Below, in pieces: positions 25,301 through 37,230 of a stretch of 64,000 bases of DNA. The translations under genes were made by a program, and so were the position numbers. The notes beneath the pieces are model-generated. The model did no database searches. It saw only the letters and a program-made list of their open reading frames with translations, and was not told the DNA's origin. The stretch covers positions 434,001 through 498,000 of the forward strand of contig JAKSGN010000033.1 of NCBI GenBank assembly GCA_024180945.1, given 5' to 3'. How positions within the stretch are numbered: the stretch's first letter is position 1; every line of letters begins with the position of its first letter. The DNA comes from Macrophomina tecta (Eukaryota; Ascomycota; Dothideomycetes; Botryosphaeriales; Botryosphaeriaceae).

Positions 25301-25475
25301 ACTGCCACGGAGCCCAGGTAAATCTAGTTTCCTATATCACTCGCATTTACGCCTGGTCCCGCGGCGATTATATCTCTATAAGCCCTGCCGTTCTTCGACA
25401 CCTGCAAAGAATATCCCTTCTGATCAGCTCATTTGCCTCTGTACCGAAGACAAACACGCTGCCGATTCTTTCCTC
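22335..25475. other. Long gene-free stretch, partly AT-rich and degenerate
   Basis: About 3.1 kb without a supportable gene. From about 24100 to 25160 the sequence becomes TA-rich with many stops in all frames and phrases such as CTAATACTAACC, resembling RIP-mutated repeat DNA, but no transposon protein could be read from it. Between about 23090 and 23280 the minus strand shows a short hydrophobic frame that may be a remnant. Confidence 0.4.
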
Positions 25476-27788
25476 ATGGCTCTCGGCGGCAACCTCAACG
25501 ATTTACCCTACGGAGAAGCATCTCCAATCATGGCGGACTATGGTCACTATCCGGCCTTTGATGCCAAGCAGCGCCCCATCCATGTGTTAGTGGCCGGGAT
25601 GGGTATCTCGGGCATAGCATTGGCAATCGAGCTCAAGAAACGCCCAAACATCACTTTCGAAATTTTTGAGAAGAACGCAGACGTAGGTGGGACGTGGTTC
25701 GAGAACACTTATCCAGGAGTGGCGTGCGACCTCGCAAGTCACGTCTACCAGTACACATTTGCGTGGAACCCGAATTGGACCTCTCGGTAAGTACAACCGA
25801 GCACAACACCCCTTTTTCTTTCCAGGAGATGCGCAAGGCCTGACAGGTCGGAAGTTTTGCCCCTGGGCACGAAATTCGAAAATACTACAGCGACGTCGCG
25901 ACGAAATTTGATGTGCGTCGTTTTGCCCACTTCAACACCAGAGTCAACAGAGCGACTTGGGATGAGGTGACCGGCAAGTGGACGGTGCTCGTTACGGGGA
26001 AAGGTGATGAAGCGCCAAGAGCGGTGAAGGGTGATGTGTTTGTTAACGCTGGTGGTGTGCTGAATAACTGGAGGTGGCCAGACATCGAAGGACTGCATGA
26101 CTTTCGCGGAACGTTGCTACACACGGCAAACTGGGTAAGAAATACGCAACCCCAAGTGTTGAAGTGGCGAACTATACTGACGCATTCACCAGAACGAGTC
26201 ACCCGAGTTCGAGGGCAAGACGGTTGCCGTTATCGGATCTGGCGCCTCGGGAGTCCAGATACTTCCGCAAGTGCAACCGAAGGCAGCTCATGTCCTACAG
26301 TTCGTGAGAACACCAGCTTACCTGCTCCCGTTCGTAGGGTTTGGTCCTGAGCACGAGAAATGGAACGAGCCATGTAAGTAATTCTATGTCGAAAACCCCT
26401 TCATAGGTCGCAGCAGCTGAAGTGTCCTATAGACTCTGAGGAACACAAGCAACGGCTGCGGACCGACCCAGAGCATTATTTGCAATTCCGAAAGACACTT
26501 GAGAAAGAGCATCATGGATTTGCGGTGATGCGAAGGGATAGTAAGGAACAGAAGGAAGCCAGGAAGGTCCGCAATTATGCGCTTGACATGCAGCATCGTA
26601 AGCCTGCTGACCTGGCCGTGACAGGCTGTGACAGAAGCCATGCGGAAGACCCTGAAGTCCAAAGATCTGCAGGACAAGCTCATTCCGGAGTAAGGGCTAT
26701 TCATTCCTTTCCTCAACCTGCCCTCCTTTGAAATGCCGGAGTAGATGACGGATATTAACTGACACGTGAGGAATAGTTTCGAGTTTTGGTGCAATCGCCC
26801 GTCGCCGGGTTTGCTTTTCCTTGAGGCCGTACAAAAAGAAAACGTCGAAGTGCTCACGACCAGCATCACCCGTTTCGTCCCAGAGGGAATCCAAACCGCG
26901 GACGGCCAAGTCCACCATGTGGATGCCATCATATGCGCCACTGGATTCGACGTATCATTCCGCCCTCATTACGACATCATCGGTCAGGACGGATTAAATC
27001 TAAGTCAGCTGTGGAAGCAGAAGTCTGCAGAGGGTTACTTGGGCGTCTCAGTTGCTGGATTTCCAAACTATTTCAGTAAGTGGTGAATACACACAGGCAT
27101 ATTTGTACCAGGTTTGCGCACGGAGAAAATAGCTAATGGTTATCAAAGGCTTGCTGGGACCTAACAGCCCAATCGGCAATGGCTCGGTGACTGCGACCAT
27201 CGAATACCTGTGAGCCCTTGGGACCTATTTACTGCTCGCTCAGCTAATCTTTCGGCAGCTCGAAGTACATCTGTCAAGCTCTGGAAAAGATGCAACACGA
27301 CCAGATCAAGAGCATGAGGGTCAAACGGTCTGTTGAAGTTGCTTACAACGGGTATGCGCAGGCCGTGCACAAAGACCTTGTATGGACGGGAGACTGCAAG
27401 AGCTTTTGTAAGTTTTTGGGCGTGCCACTAATCAATCTTGTGGGAACTACGCATTGACTGTTCTCGCGCGTAGACAAGGGCAAGGACGGACGAATCGTCG
27501 CTATGTGGCCCGGAGCAGGCTCTCACTACCTCCACGCCATTGAGAAACCTAGGTTTGAGGACTACGAAATCGACTACATCCACGTAAGGTAGTTATATCA
27601 AACCATCTTATTTAGTCTGACATCCCGATAGGGCCATCCATTCGTGTTCCTTGGAGATGGAAGCACGCAAAGGGAAGTGAGCGGGGAAGATATGACCTGG
27701 TGTAAGTAAAGCTTTAGCTCTGCTTGAATTGGTTACGTGCAGGCCACTGACGCATTATCTAGACCTGAAGGAATGTCAATACTTGTAG
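25476..27788 (+). CDS. Baeyer-Villiger-type flavin monooxygenase
   Basis: Eleven exons join in frame: 25476-25786, 25855-26134, 26193-26373, 26433-26597, 26635-26689, 26777-27075, 27149-27209, 27259-27407, 27474-27583, 27632-27701, 27763-27788 (568 residues). FAD motif GMGISG is at 41-46. GGTWFENTYPGVACD follows. FRGTLLHTANW (187-197) is the type I Baeyer-Villiger fingerprint FxGxxxHxxxW. NADPH motif GSGASG is near 212-217, and the late ATGFD segment is present. Such enzymes insert oxygen next to a ketone, making esters or lactones, or act as hydroxylases. One predicted intron (26598-26634) is only 37 bp and is the least certain joint. A second possible start is the ATG at 25530. With ten introns it is far more split than its neighbours. 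Confidence 0.85.
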
Positions 27789-28902
27789 GCCGGTAGCTTA
27801 GAGTACGGTATATTCTCTGGGCGCTGTCTTAGGCTTTGTTGGTAAGTGTGCATTGGCATATCATTGTGTAATGAAGGTAAGAATTTGCCTGGTGTTAAAG
27901 GAGGGAGGCTCAGCAGGCGTCTGGAATCCATCCCTTGCCTAGTAAGAGCTTCAAGTCATAGCCAATTTACAGCCCGACTTTCGACGGAAGCGCATACTGC
28001 AAGTTTAAGAGGCTCATTAAACATTATTTCAACCTGATTCGGAATCCAGCGGCTTACGGTTAAGCACGAGAAGCAGAGACCACAACTTCTCCCGCGAGGC
28101 AGCGTTACAGTTGAGCCTGTTGAGTCGCATCTTCGGTAGATAAAATGCCCGCACACAAGGCCCTTTAAAGCTCTCTATGTTTGCGATGTTTTTCAAATTT
28201 CAGCATGGCTGGCTCTTCTCATGTGGCAACTTCTAGTGTCCACAATGCGTTGACCAACACAATATCAAGCTGGTACTCTCCCCGGACTAGCGTGTAAGGA
28301 AACCTAAACAGATTTTTATATTTTATTTTATTTTTTACTAATAGAATAGGTCAGCGTCAATAGACTAATCTTGAAAACCAAGAGTGTAAGCATGCCAGTC
28401 CGGAGCGGCAGGACTCTCACGCCGTGCAGCCACCGGTCCCACTTCCATAACCCCAGATGTGGCAAACACAGGTCGCAAGTGGCATGGACTTGCATTTCGC
28501 CTAGGTAGGAAATATTTCTTTGCACTGAACTCTGATGCGCCGGGCTCCTCACAGAGCGCTTCCTTTGCCGGCGAGTAATCCAGACGCTGGCCAGGACGGC
28601 GGCATAGGACGCGCTAGACCGACGCACCATCGAAAAATCGCCGATGCTGATGCTACATCTTTTGTATAGAAGACACTTTGCCCGGTGCACAGCATTCCCG
28701 AGTGGCTGGAAACCTATCATTACATCAAGCCACTTCTCCATCCCATCACTTTGCCAGCAACATCCCCTCTCCACTTGTCGGGCCTGTAGCCAGGGCAGTA
28801 CACTAACAAGTACAATGGCTTCAACCGTCGAAGCGGAGAATCTGTACACCGCCTTATGAAGCACTTGATCAATCTTTCATGCCAGCGCTTGGCCACAGTC
28901 CA
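27789..28902. other. Convergent intergenic spacer
   Basis: About 1.1 kb between the 3' ends of the monooxygenase and the minus-strand transporter. I see no coding or repeat signal beyond a short (TTTTA) run near 28317-28335. Confidence 0.45.
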
Positions 28903-30562
28903 TCAGTTCTTATTCTCCGCCGTCCTCGATGCCAGCCGAATGCGATGCCCAAACTTGTAGAACAGCACCGGAATCGGGACCATCGCAATCGCAATGAACG
29001 CCAACAAGCTGCTCGCCCAATCGACGCCCAGCCGGTGATACAAGGCCGGGCCGAACAGCGGAAAGCCAGCGCCAAAGAAACTACGCACGAACGTGTTGGC
29101 GCCGATGGCGCTATTCGCCGTGCTCATGTAGACGTCGATGATGTAGTTGAAGCACTGCACGAACACCATGTACATGCCCATGGCCATGGGTATGCTCCCG
29201 ACAATCTGGCCCGCCCAGTGGATGTCCGGGCGCGACGTCCAGCCGAAGATGAACAGGCCGACGGGGATCAGGCAGCCGCCGAGGAACATGAGCGAGAGGC
29301 GGTTCTCCGGGATGACGACCAGCCGCCCCGCCTCGGCGCTGCGCTGCTGCACCTTGGCCGCGAAGCGCGTGCGCGTGTGCACGATGATGATGGCGGCGCC
29401 GAGGAGGACGCCGACGGACATGCCGAGGTAGGCCAGCCCGCTGACGCCGAGCGCCCAGTGCCGCACTTCGCGGAAGGCTATCGGGTAGGCGACGAAGATG
29501 AGGTAGAGGATGCCGTAGATAAAGGCCTGGTAGACGGTGATCAGGAGGAGGATCGGCTCGGTGAAGAGCATTTCTTGGAGGAAGCACGGGGGTTAGTGGG
29601 CGTGGTTATGCGGAAGGGCAATGCCGGCGCTTCGAACGTACTAAATGATCGCAACAGGTAGATCTGCACGATGGCCTTGACGCCGGTAGCTGGGTTGTCG
29701 AACTGGGAGTGCGCCCTCGGATTTCCCGTCTCTTCGCGGACGCGCGCCGCCTTCCTCCTCAACAGCGTCGGCGCGTGCGTCTCCGGAAGCACGACCGCGT
29801 AGAGTCCGGTCACAGCGAGGCCGAAGATGCCCATCAGCCAATGGTTCCAGCGCCAGCCTAAATGGCTGGCGGCAACGAAGTTGCCCATGACGGGAGCGAT
29901 GATCGGGCCGCCGAAGATGGTGCTGATGCAGGCAGCCAGAGCGACACCGCGCTGCACCGGGTTCCAGATGTCCACCAGGCCGCCGCCGACGATGGCGAGC
30001 GGCGCCGCGCCGAAGACGCCGCTCAGAAAGCGGCCGACCAGCGCCGTCTCAATATTCTGAGCGAGGGCGACGGGGATGCAGAAGATGGTAAACAGAAGCA
30101 TACCGAGCGTGGCCGGCCACTTGCGGCCGAAGCGCTCTGAGAGGGGACCCCAGCATGGAGGGCCGACCGTATAGCCCTATGTGCCCCGAGATGGTGTTGA
30201 GTGCATCTCGTTGTTTGAAAGTTGGGGTAGGGGCAATAACTTACCACGATGAACAGACTGATGCCAAGCGTCGTCACGATAGTGCTGGTGTGGAACTCGC
30301 CCTTCATGATCGTCGATCCGCTGCTGTAGATGCTGCTCGCGAAACATGTTGCCAGGTTTCCAGCCACCCAGATCGACGTGATGAGTATCTTGCGGCCAAA
30401 CGAGAAGTTCTGAGGGTTATGAGGATCGTTCGGCCCGTCCCATGTCACAAGCGGTCCATCGTCACCTCCCCCGAGTTCAGACTTGGAATCCGAGGATGGG
30501 GCGGGCGTCGCATCATTCTTCTCCAGGTCTCCGTTCGTAGAGCTGGGATTCGGGTGCGACAT
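28903..30562 (-). CDS. MFS drug exporter (DHA1-like), second copy type
   Basis: Three exons on the minus strand: 30562-30245, 30176-29642, 29573-28903, giving 507 residues with two 68-bp introns. After an acidic cytosolic N-terminus it has VTWDGPNDPHNPQNF, the lead-in seen in fungal DHA1 exporters, then GPLSERFGRKWP (MFS signature between helices 2 and 3), FGAAPLAIVGGGLVDIW and about 12 hydrophobic helices. Function: proton-driven efflux at the plasma membrane. It is divergent from the TauD-like gene across about 2.1 kb. It differs clearly from the transporter at 2905-4786, so this is not a recent duplication. The substrate is unknown; export of the local metabolite is inferred. Confidence 0.9.
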
Positions 30563-32689
30563 CTTGGCGGCGGCTTGTCGTTACTGAGAAATGAGGTCCG
30601 AGGCCGCGTAATTGAGCAGTTCGGTGGATGGGAAACGAATCAGTCGCTGGCTTGGCCGATTCTTTTCTGAGCGCCGACATCAGCTCAGGAGCGGTGGACA
30701 CAGCACTCTCGCTGATAAATCAAGCCCCGTGGGCGAGCGCGATGCATGCAATGTGTCTCAAAAAGGTCGGAGAAGCGAGGGCCGCGCATTCAAACGCGTC
30801 CAATAATGCCGGGATTAGTGGCAGGTGCTCTACCAGCCAGGGCCCACTCGATCGTCGGCCAACAACACTGCGAACAGCATCTCGCGCGCCCTTCGGCCGC
30901 CGAAGCCCGAACATGCCACCATCCATTCTTTCGGGAACATCACGCACAGATAACGTTGATATATCCCTCTCTAGAAGCTTCCAGTGTAATCTCGAAACCT
31001 CTCCTTCAAGTGCTGGTTGCAAGAAATCCGGGTGTGCAGACAGGTTGCCGTTGAAGTGTTGATTGCCAAGGAGGCGCACCAATGCGCGTACAGTTTGAAA
31101 GCACGAAAAACGAACAAGACAAACGAGAGCTGGACTTCCGCAGAAAACAGGAGCGGAAAGAAGCGCCTTCGTCAGATAAAATTCAAAGGGCATCAATTTT
31201 CATCCTCATCATAATTGTATTCGTTTCGCAAGCCGAGTTGCCTCATTCTTCGTGAAACAATGCAAGAGCTGCCGCTCCGGTCGGCATCAGCTCTCCACCA
31301 CATCCGCAGTCTGCTCCACTATGTCCTCTTCTCTCGATGAGTTCATGCCTGAGACTCCTCCAGCATCACCAGGATCTTTCGGATGTCCCATCCTCCTTAG
31401 AAATGCTGGAGCCCGCGAACCGGACAGACAAACCACCCCCGGCAGGCGCAGGGCCTGTGCTACGTGGCGACGAGCTTGTTGAGGCAGAAACAGACGGCGG
31501 CGTCGAGTGATGCCGCGTGCACCGCGTCGTCGCCGCTGCCGCACCCGATTACGCTGCGGATCACTTTGATGAGCACGCTGTCGAGCCGTAGCATGTGGGC
31601 CAGCGCCTTGCCCTTTAGGGGGCTCTGCTGCAGGTCTCACAGCGTGCGGCCGAGCACTTCGAAGAATTCGCAGGCGGGTTGGAAGGCGCAGTGGCGCCCG
31701 TCCGCCTCCTCAAAAGCATTCTTGCCTGTTGACTGCCGATGCGGTTTCGATTGAGGCTGGCGATGATGTCTACGCACTCTGCGCGGCGGATACTGGGGAG
31801 TCGCCATACGATGGAATGGCTTCGAACCGCGGCACATCCCCTACGAAGAAGGGCGGCGCTCCGGGTCCATGAAGACAGGGGAAGAGTGGAGTGGGATGGG
31901 GCGGAGCGGGATGTGTGTGTTCCGCGAGCTTCTACCCTGCTACCCTTTTGCTTTCTTCGGTTCTCTTATTGGAAGTAGGCCAGGAGTGCGTGGATAATTG
32001 GATTTCATCATTAGCGTCGTGTGAATATCGAACGAAAACTCTCGTGTTTATTTGCTTTGAATATTCTGAGGTGTTGAAGAACGTATTATCATCCGTATAG
32101 CTTTTTGTTGAGCGGTCGATCCTGGCTAAACGCCTAAGAAGAGTGTATTACCCATCCATTCATTTACCCACGGTGAATAGGCCGATAGATGAGTAAGTAG
32201 AGTTTATTCTATTAATGGCTTTTTAATTCGATTTTTGGACTACTTGAAAACGATTTGGCTCTGTTAAGAGCAACGGCCGTTTCACCGCCCTTTCTCGAAC
32301 CTGGAAGCTGGCCACACAGACGCACAATTCCATGGATTTTCCTGCACTGTTTGCCATAAAATAGCGTTCTCTTTCAGCAGAATGTACGCTCTGGAGCGCC
32401 GTATAACATGATCCTCATCCGATTTCGGGCGGGTTTTCGTAAGAGGCGGCGGCGGAGATGGGGCGGATATCGGCGTCCGAGAACCGAAGGGTAAATCTTT
32501 GGCTACGAAACACACTTGGTGACCAGTCCTCCTGTAACTCTGCTGTCGGATGCCGAAAGACGTATGAGCGATGAAAGAACGCAACACATTCCAGGTATAT
32601 AAGCGAATAGAAGTGGCTGGTGGGTAGGAAAACACAATCATCCAAGAAGTCATAGCTTCGAGGTTTGGGCATTATTTCTCACCGCGACC
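30563..32689. other. Divergent spacer with decayed coding remnant
   Basis: About 2.1 kb between divergent genes. Apart from the remnant listed separately (31380-31840) no gene was found. The outer parts presumably contain the promoters of the MFS exporter and the dioxygenase. Confidence 0.4.
31380..31840 (-). pseudogene. Decayed coding remnant of unknown protein
   Basis: A GC-rich island. On the minus strand one frame reads through a coherent, leucine/alanine-rich stretch (for example GKALAHMLRLDSVLIKVIRS and DAVHAASLDAAVCFCLNKLV) but is broken by in-frame stops before and after. Base composition is unlike the surrounding DNA, and coherence over about 60 codons suggests a former gene. No family was recognised; it could also be chance in GC-rich sequence. 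Confidence 0.3.
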
Positions 32690-34052
32690 ATGCATTCCAC
32701 CACGATCAAGGAGCCTCTGAGGCTCTCTGGAGCCCTTGATGGCGTCAAGATGAAGCACCTGACACCTCTTCTGGGGACGGAAATTCAGGACGTGAACTTG
32801 AAAGATTGGCTGACCGGCCCCGACTCGGACGCTAAGCTGCGCGATCTTGCAATCCTTAGTAACTCTTCCATCCCCCACCACCGCGCCAGAGACAGAGACT
32901 GACCTCTTTCCGCATAGTTAGCCAGCGTGGTGTTGTCGCTTTCCGCGCGCAGAAAGACATTGATGGCGAGCTGCAGAAGCAGCTGGCGTACAAGCTCGGC
33001 AAGCTATCGGGCAACCCGGCAGAGAACGGACTGTGGAAGCACCCGATGTGCCTGGCCCGCGGTGATGACCCAGATATTGCGAAGCTGGACACGAAGGTGC
33101 AGCAGGCGACTCATTTCAGCAACGACGATGGCATGCCGCGCCAAACTGCGGCGAACGAGTGGCACCTGGACGGCTGCTTTGAGAATAATCCTCCCGACTA
33201 TACGACGCTGCGCATGACTGAGGTGCCGGCGACGGGCGGAGATACCATGTTTGCCTCGACCTACGAACTGTACGACCGCCTCTCGCCAGGCTACCAGAAG
33301 CTTTTCGAGAGTCTGCGGATCCGTTTCTCCTGCCCGGGCATGGTGAAGGCCGTCAAGGCATCCGCAAACCCCTACCCGCACCCCCGCGGCGCTCCTGACA
33401 ACGTGGGATATGAATTTATTACCTCTGCGGTGGGTAGAACCCCCCATATTTCAGGTCGCATCGTGATTGAACAAGTGCTGACCGTATCCGTGATTCGCGC
33501 CCTCAGCCCCTCGTGCGCACCAATCCCGTCACCGGCTGGAAGGCACTCTACGCCGCCGTTCTGTTCGTCGATCGCATCGAGGGCGTGACCGCTGTGGAGA
33601 GCCAGCAGTTGCTCGAAAAGATTCAGCGCCTTATCACGGAGAATCATGATCTCCAGGCACGATTTCGGTGGGAGAACGAGGGAGACCTTGGTATGATTTC
33701 TTCCCCTTCCCTTTCTTCACCTTTGGTTGATAATACTTTTATTTTTATTTTTATTTTTCCTGCCCTCCGTCCTCTTCAAAACAGACCGACTCTCTGAGAA
33801 TGATGGTCCAAACGAGACCGTAATCCGCAAATCATTTCGGAGTCTTGTCGGCTCGTTGACTGCTTGTGCTGACGTAGAGCGTTTCATGCAGTGATTTGGG
33901 ATAACCGTTCAGTCGTCCACGCCGCGACCCACGACACAATGGGCCAAGGACCTCGAATTGGTTGGCGCACAACATCCATCGGCGAGAAGCCGTACTTTGA
34001 TCCTGGAAGCGTGTCTCGGAAGCAGGCCCTTGCCGCGGCTGGCTCGGGCTGA
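32690..34052 (+). CDS. TauD/TfdA-like 2-oxoglutarate-dependent dioxygenase
   Basis: Exons 32690-32858, 32918-33429, 33507-33690 and 33892-34052 join in frame to 341 residues. The Fe(II) ligands are visible: WHLDGCFE gives H139 and D141, and VVHAATHD gives the distal His near 298. RIGWR supplies the arginine expected to hold 2-oxoglutarate. Other family marks are SQRGVVAFRAQ near the start and RTNPVTGWKALY in the middle. The reaction is O2- and 2-oxoglutarate-dependent hydroxylation or related oxidation. The last intron is long for this window (201 bp), and the second (33430-33506) rests on a GTGGGT donor; that region lacks a few residues usual in relatives, so the joint may be off. The neighbourhood suggests a tailoring role. 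Confidence 0.85.
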
Positions 34053-35021
34053 GGGTGCAAGGGAAATGAGCGTCTGTTTTTAGTTATATTGCGCGCGTTA
34101 TCTACGTACCTGTAGCCGATGTCAATGCAATCAGAGGCCCTTGCTGCCTCCTCAACGGCAATTCGTTCAGCCATTAGTAACGCTATCTCGCTTGTTGGCC
34201 GTTTAACTAATGTGATCCAGTAGGCTTAGTGTCAGCGTTCCAGACAGAGCAAAACTAGAGTTTGTTGCGACCTCACGAACGAGTTAAAACGCGTGACCTA
34301 CATTAGACAGCTAGGGGCAGTAGGTCACGCACGTTTTATGCGGCCAAGACTAATATACTAGTGTGCTACCAGGCTCAACAACTCCTCATTTATCACTTCC
34401 CGTCTCGAGCCCATAGAACGGCAAGTTAAAATAATCTCCACCCAACTAACTACCATTAAGCAGCCTATCACGAGCTATAGCTGTTCGAGAAGCGGCCCGC
34501 GTTCTTTCTATGTCTGGAGCGAGTTGTTGCGGGATTTTCTCGAAAGAGTACTGCGATTTAGTAATGACAAGGAGTCCACCGAATCAATACATTAGTGAAG
34601 TCCTTACTACGGGCGTGAACAGTTACTCGGGGAAACTCCAGCTTTCTCCCTTTTTACCTCCGCGGTGCATGAATTCCCTAGGAAGCTGATAGAAGTGCTT
34701 AGTGTTACAACGGTCCGACCATGTTGGGCCTCAGTCGGTGCTTCAAAGCTATTGAGCTAACCCTCTGCCAGCTCACTAGCAAAAGGTGCAGCGATAACCA
34801 GCCAAGATGCTAATTAGCCCCAAAGAGTCTACACATAGAGGCGTGTTCGAACGTAAATAACCATCTACGGTATCGCCTAGACGAGAATTTCAGCACGTAG
34901 TGGGTCTTGTAAATCTGCGTAGATCGCTTCTTTAACTAGTAGGGATTCTGAATGCTATGCCTTCCGCAATTTTAGCACAACTGAACCCTTTCGCGGATTA
35001 ACTATATTTGTACACCGCATC
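34053..35021. other. Gene-free, TA-rich stretch
   Basis: About 970 bp with stops in all frames and a TA-rich, degenerate look resembling 24100-25160. No protein or terminal repeats recognised. It may be a RIP-altered relic. Confidence 0.35.
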
Positions 35022-36082
35022 TCAAGAACGGAAGGAGAGCTGCTGGTCCAAAACGCTCCCAGCCATCTCCTCCAAACCCCGCCATTTTATGCCCAGAACG
35101 TTCTCCGCTCCAGGAGTTTCCACGGAAGGGTTTTTATCGAACGGCGGCTGGAGCTTGACGTCCAGCTGCGGATATTTCGTCTTGACATATTCAATAACGT
35201 CGTCCCAAGTAAACTTAGGTCCGGTTAACAGGAACTCCGCGACAGCGCCACCAATTGGAGCATCTAGCGCCTTTACATGCGCATCTGCAACGTCGCGCAC
35301 GTCAACCCAAAGAGTGGACAACAGCGGCTTCTCGGAGTGGATCGATGCCCACAACCAGCTGTTGATTGCATCAGCGTCCTCAGCGGACGTCTGGATGAGA
35401 CTTGGGCCCACCACGAAGGTCGGATGCAGGGTGATCAGAGAGAAATGCGGCTGGTGCTCCTTCACCCAATTCTTCGACGCCTGATGCGCAAGGATCTTGG
35501 ATGCTTGGTACTTGAGGCCATGGCCAGCAAGGCCGTCAGGGAAAGACATGTTGATGTCGACCGAGAGATCGTCGCCCGAACCATCTGGACGGTGAAAGAC
35601 GTTAGGAGCGGCACGATGACATCGGGCTTGGGAGAGTACGAGTCAGCCATACCTGTAACATGGAGACTGCTGTCATTCATCTTGCCCAGCGGGACGACGG
35701 CGAGGAAGGAGGACACGATGATAACTCTTTTAACGCTCTTTTCCGCTTTCGCAGCATTCAGCATCGATTCCGTTCCCTGTACGGCCGGGGCGACATAGTC
35801 CGCCTTGAAGTCCGAGCCCTTGCCGGGCATCGGAGAAGCAAGGTGGAAGATGTAGTCGACACCGGCGAGGCTGCCGTCGAAAGCGTCGGGCTTCGTGATA
35901 TCGGGGATGACCACGAATTCCAGCTTGTCTGCATGGGCGGCGAAGAGGGTTTTGAGCTTCTGGATTTGCTCCTGCTTTCGGACGCTGAGGCGGACACGGT
36001 GGCCAGCTTTGAGAGCGGCACTGACGACCTGCGAGCCAATAAATCCGGTCGAACCGGTGATGAAGATCAGGTGACTTGACAT
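35022..36082 (-). CDS. Extended SDR: NAD(P)-dependent epimerase/ketone reductase
   Basis: Two exons on the minus strand (36082-35653, 35584-35022) give 330 residues. The Rossmann motif is FITGSTGFIGS (TGxxGxxG) at the N-terminus; FHLASPMPG follows; the catalytic YQASK (YxxxK) lies in exon 2, with LHPTFVVGPSL and TLWVDVRDVADAHVKAL, which are marks of dihydroflavonol-reductase/GRE2-like extended SDRs. Such enzymes reduce ketones or aldehydes with NADPH. Upstream in-frame ATGs (for example 36148) exist, but 36082 gives the usual N-terminus. The gene is divergent from the tautomerase with a 686-bp shared spacer. A reductive tailoring step is plausible; the substrate is unknown. Confidence 0.88.
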
Positions 36083-36768
36083 AGCGGTGTTGCTCGCTGG
36101 ACGGGACAATTGAGTGAGAAGCTTCTGAAGTCGTGACTGAGTGGGCATGCCCAATAGCCGGGAGAGAATGATGCTGCCAGGCCAAGAGACGAAATAGACT
36201 GGCTATTTATCACAATCGCAAAATGGGCTTTGCTCGCAGTCTCGTAACCGTTAAGCATGTGCGGCTTTCTCACGCTCAGTAATCTCACGTACAACCGCTT
36301 TAATCGGAAATCACGCGATTTCGTGCGGTTGCGCAGTTGTGTGGTTTCGCTGACGGCAGCGGCACGGCCGCAACACCATACGACGGCCGAGACCGCTACG
36401 TGGTCATCCTGCGGTGGCCTAATCATCGCCTGAACAGTAGGTAATGTAATCATTTATAGCACTACAAGCGCGATGGGGATAGTAAAAGGTGTGTGCAGCT
36501 CGATCTAAAAACTGAATATTAATCAAATTTTCTTAGCCCGGGAGTGTGTGCGCTCGCGCTTGGCGGTGAATAGTAATCGCTCCCAACCTGCGACAGATTA
36601 GAAAATGCGAATTTTAGTATCACTCATCATGCTACTATAGCTTCGTTGGTTGCCCTTCATGTCCCACGTAGGAGCTAATATAAAGCAAAATAGCTTTTGG
36701 ATAAACGCTCTTAGAACAAAGTCAAACCGAAATACGCGCACGCTACTAAACTCTTTTCATCAACAAAG
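36083..36768. promoter_or_regulatory. Divergent promoter, SDR and tautomerase
   Basis: 686 bp between the divergent ATGs at 36082 (minus) and 36769 (plus). No operator identified; no other coding signal. Confidence 0.45.
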
Positions 36769-37230
36769 ATGCCTCTTTGGATTATTTATCACCCTCCCGG
36801 AATCTTCGAGGACGACGCCTCCAAAGAGGCGCTATCTAAAGATATTACAAAAATCTATACGGAAGCTGGACTCCCGGCATTCTACGTTATCGTCAACTTC
36901 GTCAAGCTTCCCACCTCCGACACATGGGTCGGTGGAGAACCGAGAAAGGCCAACCCCTTTATCCGAATGACTGTAGACCATATCGCAGTCCGCCTCCCGA
37001 ACAAAGACCAGGCTTATTATAATACTACTAAACGTATCGACGCCGCGCTTAAGCCACACATCGCGGACAAGGGCTACGACTGGGAGTACCATGCGGATGA
37101 GACAGAGAGAAGGCTGTGGAAGATTAACGGCCTTATCCCGCCACCATTCAAGAGCGAGGAGGAAAGGATATGGGCCAAGGAGAATAAGCCGGTGCCATGG
37201 AAGGGTGGCCAACACAAGTCAAATATTTGA
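36769..37230 (+). CDS. Tautomerase superfamily protein (putative oxalocrotonate tautomerase type)
   Basis: Single exon of 153 residues starting MPLWIIYHPPGIF. After Met removal Pro becomes the N-terminal residue, the catalytic base of the tautomerase superfamily. Length and the pattern ending EERIWAKENKPVPW fit the fungal trimeric-type cis-CaaD-like group (Pfam Tautomerase_3, from memory). Arg and Glu residues that could assist catalysis are present (for example FIRMTVDHIAVR), but I cannot assign them individually. These proteins tautomerise keto-enol compounds or hydrate activated acids. It sits among oxidoreductases and is divergent from an SDR, so keto-enol or ring isomerisation of a pathway intermediate is an attractive but untested guess. 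Confidence 0.82.
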   Translation: MPLWIIYHPPGIFEDDASKEALSKDITKIYTEAGLPAFYVIVNFVKLPTSDTWVGGEPRKANPFIRMTVDHIAVRLPNKDQAYYNTTKRIDAALKPHIADKGYDWEYHADETERRLWKINGLIPPPFKSEEERIWAKENKPVPWKGGQHKSNI

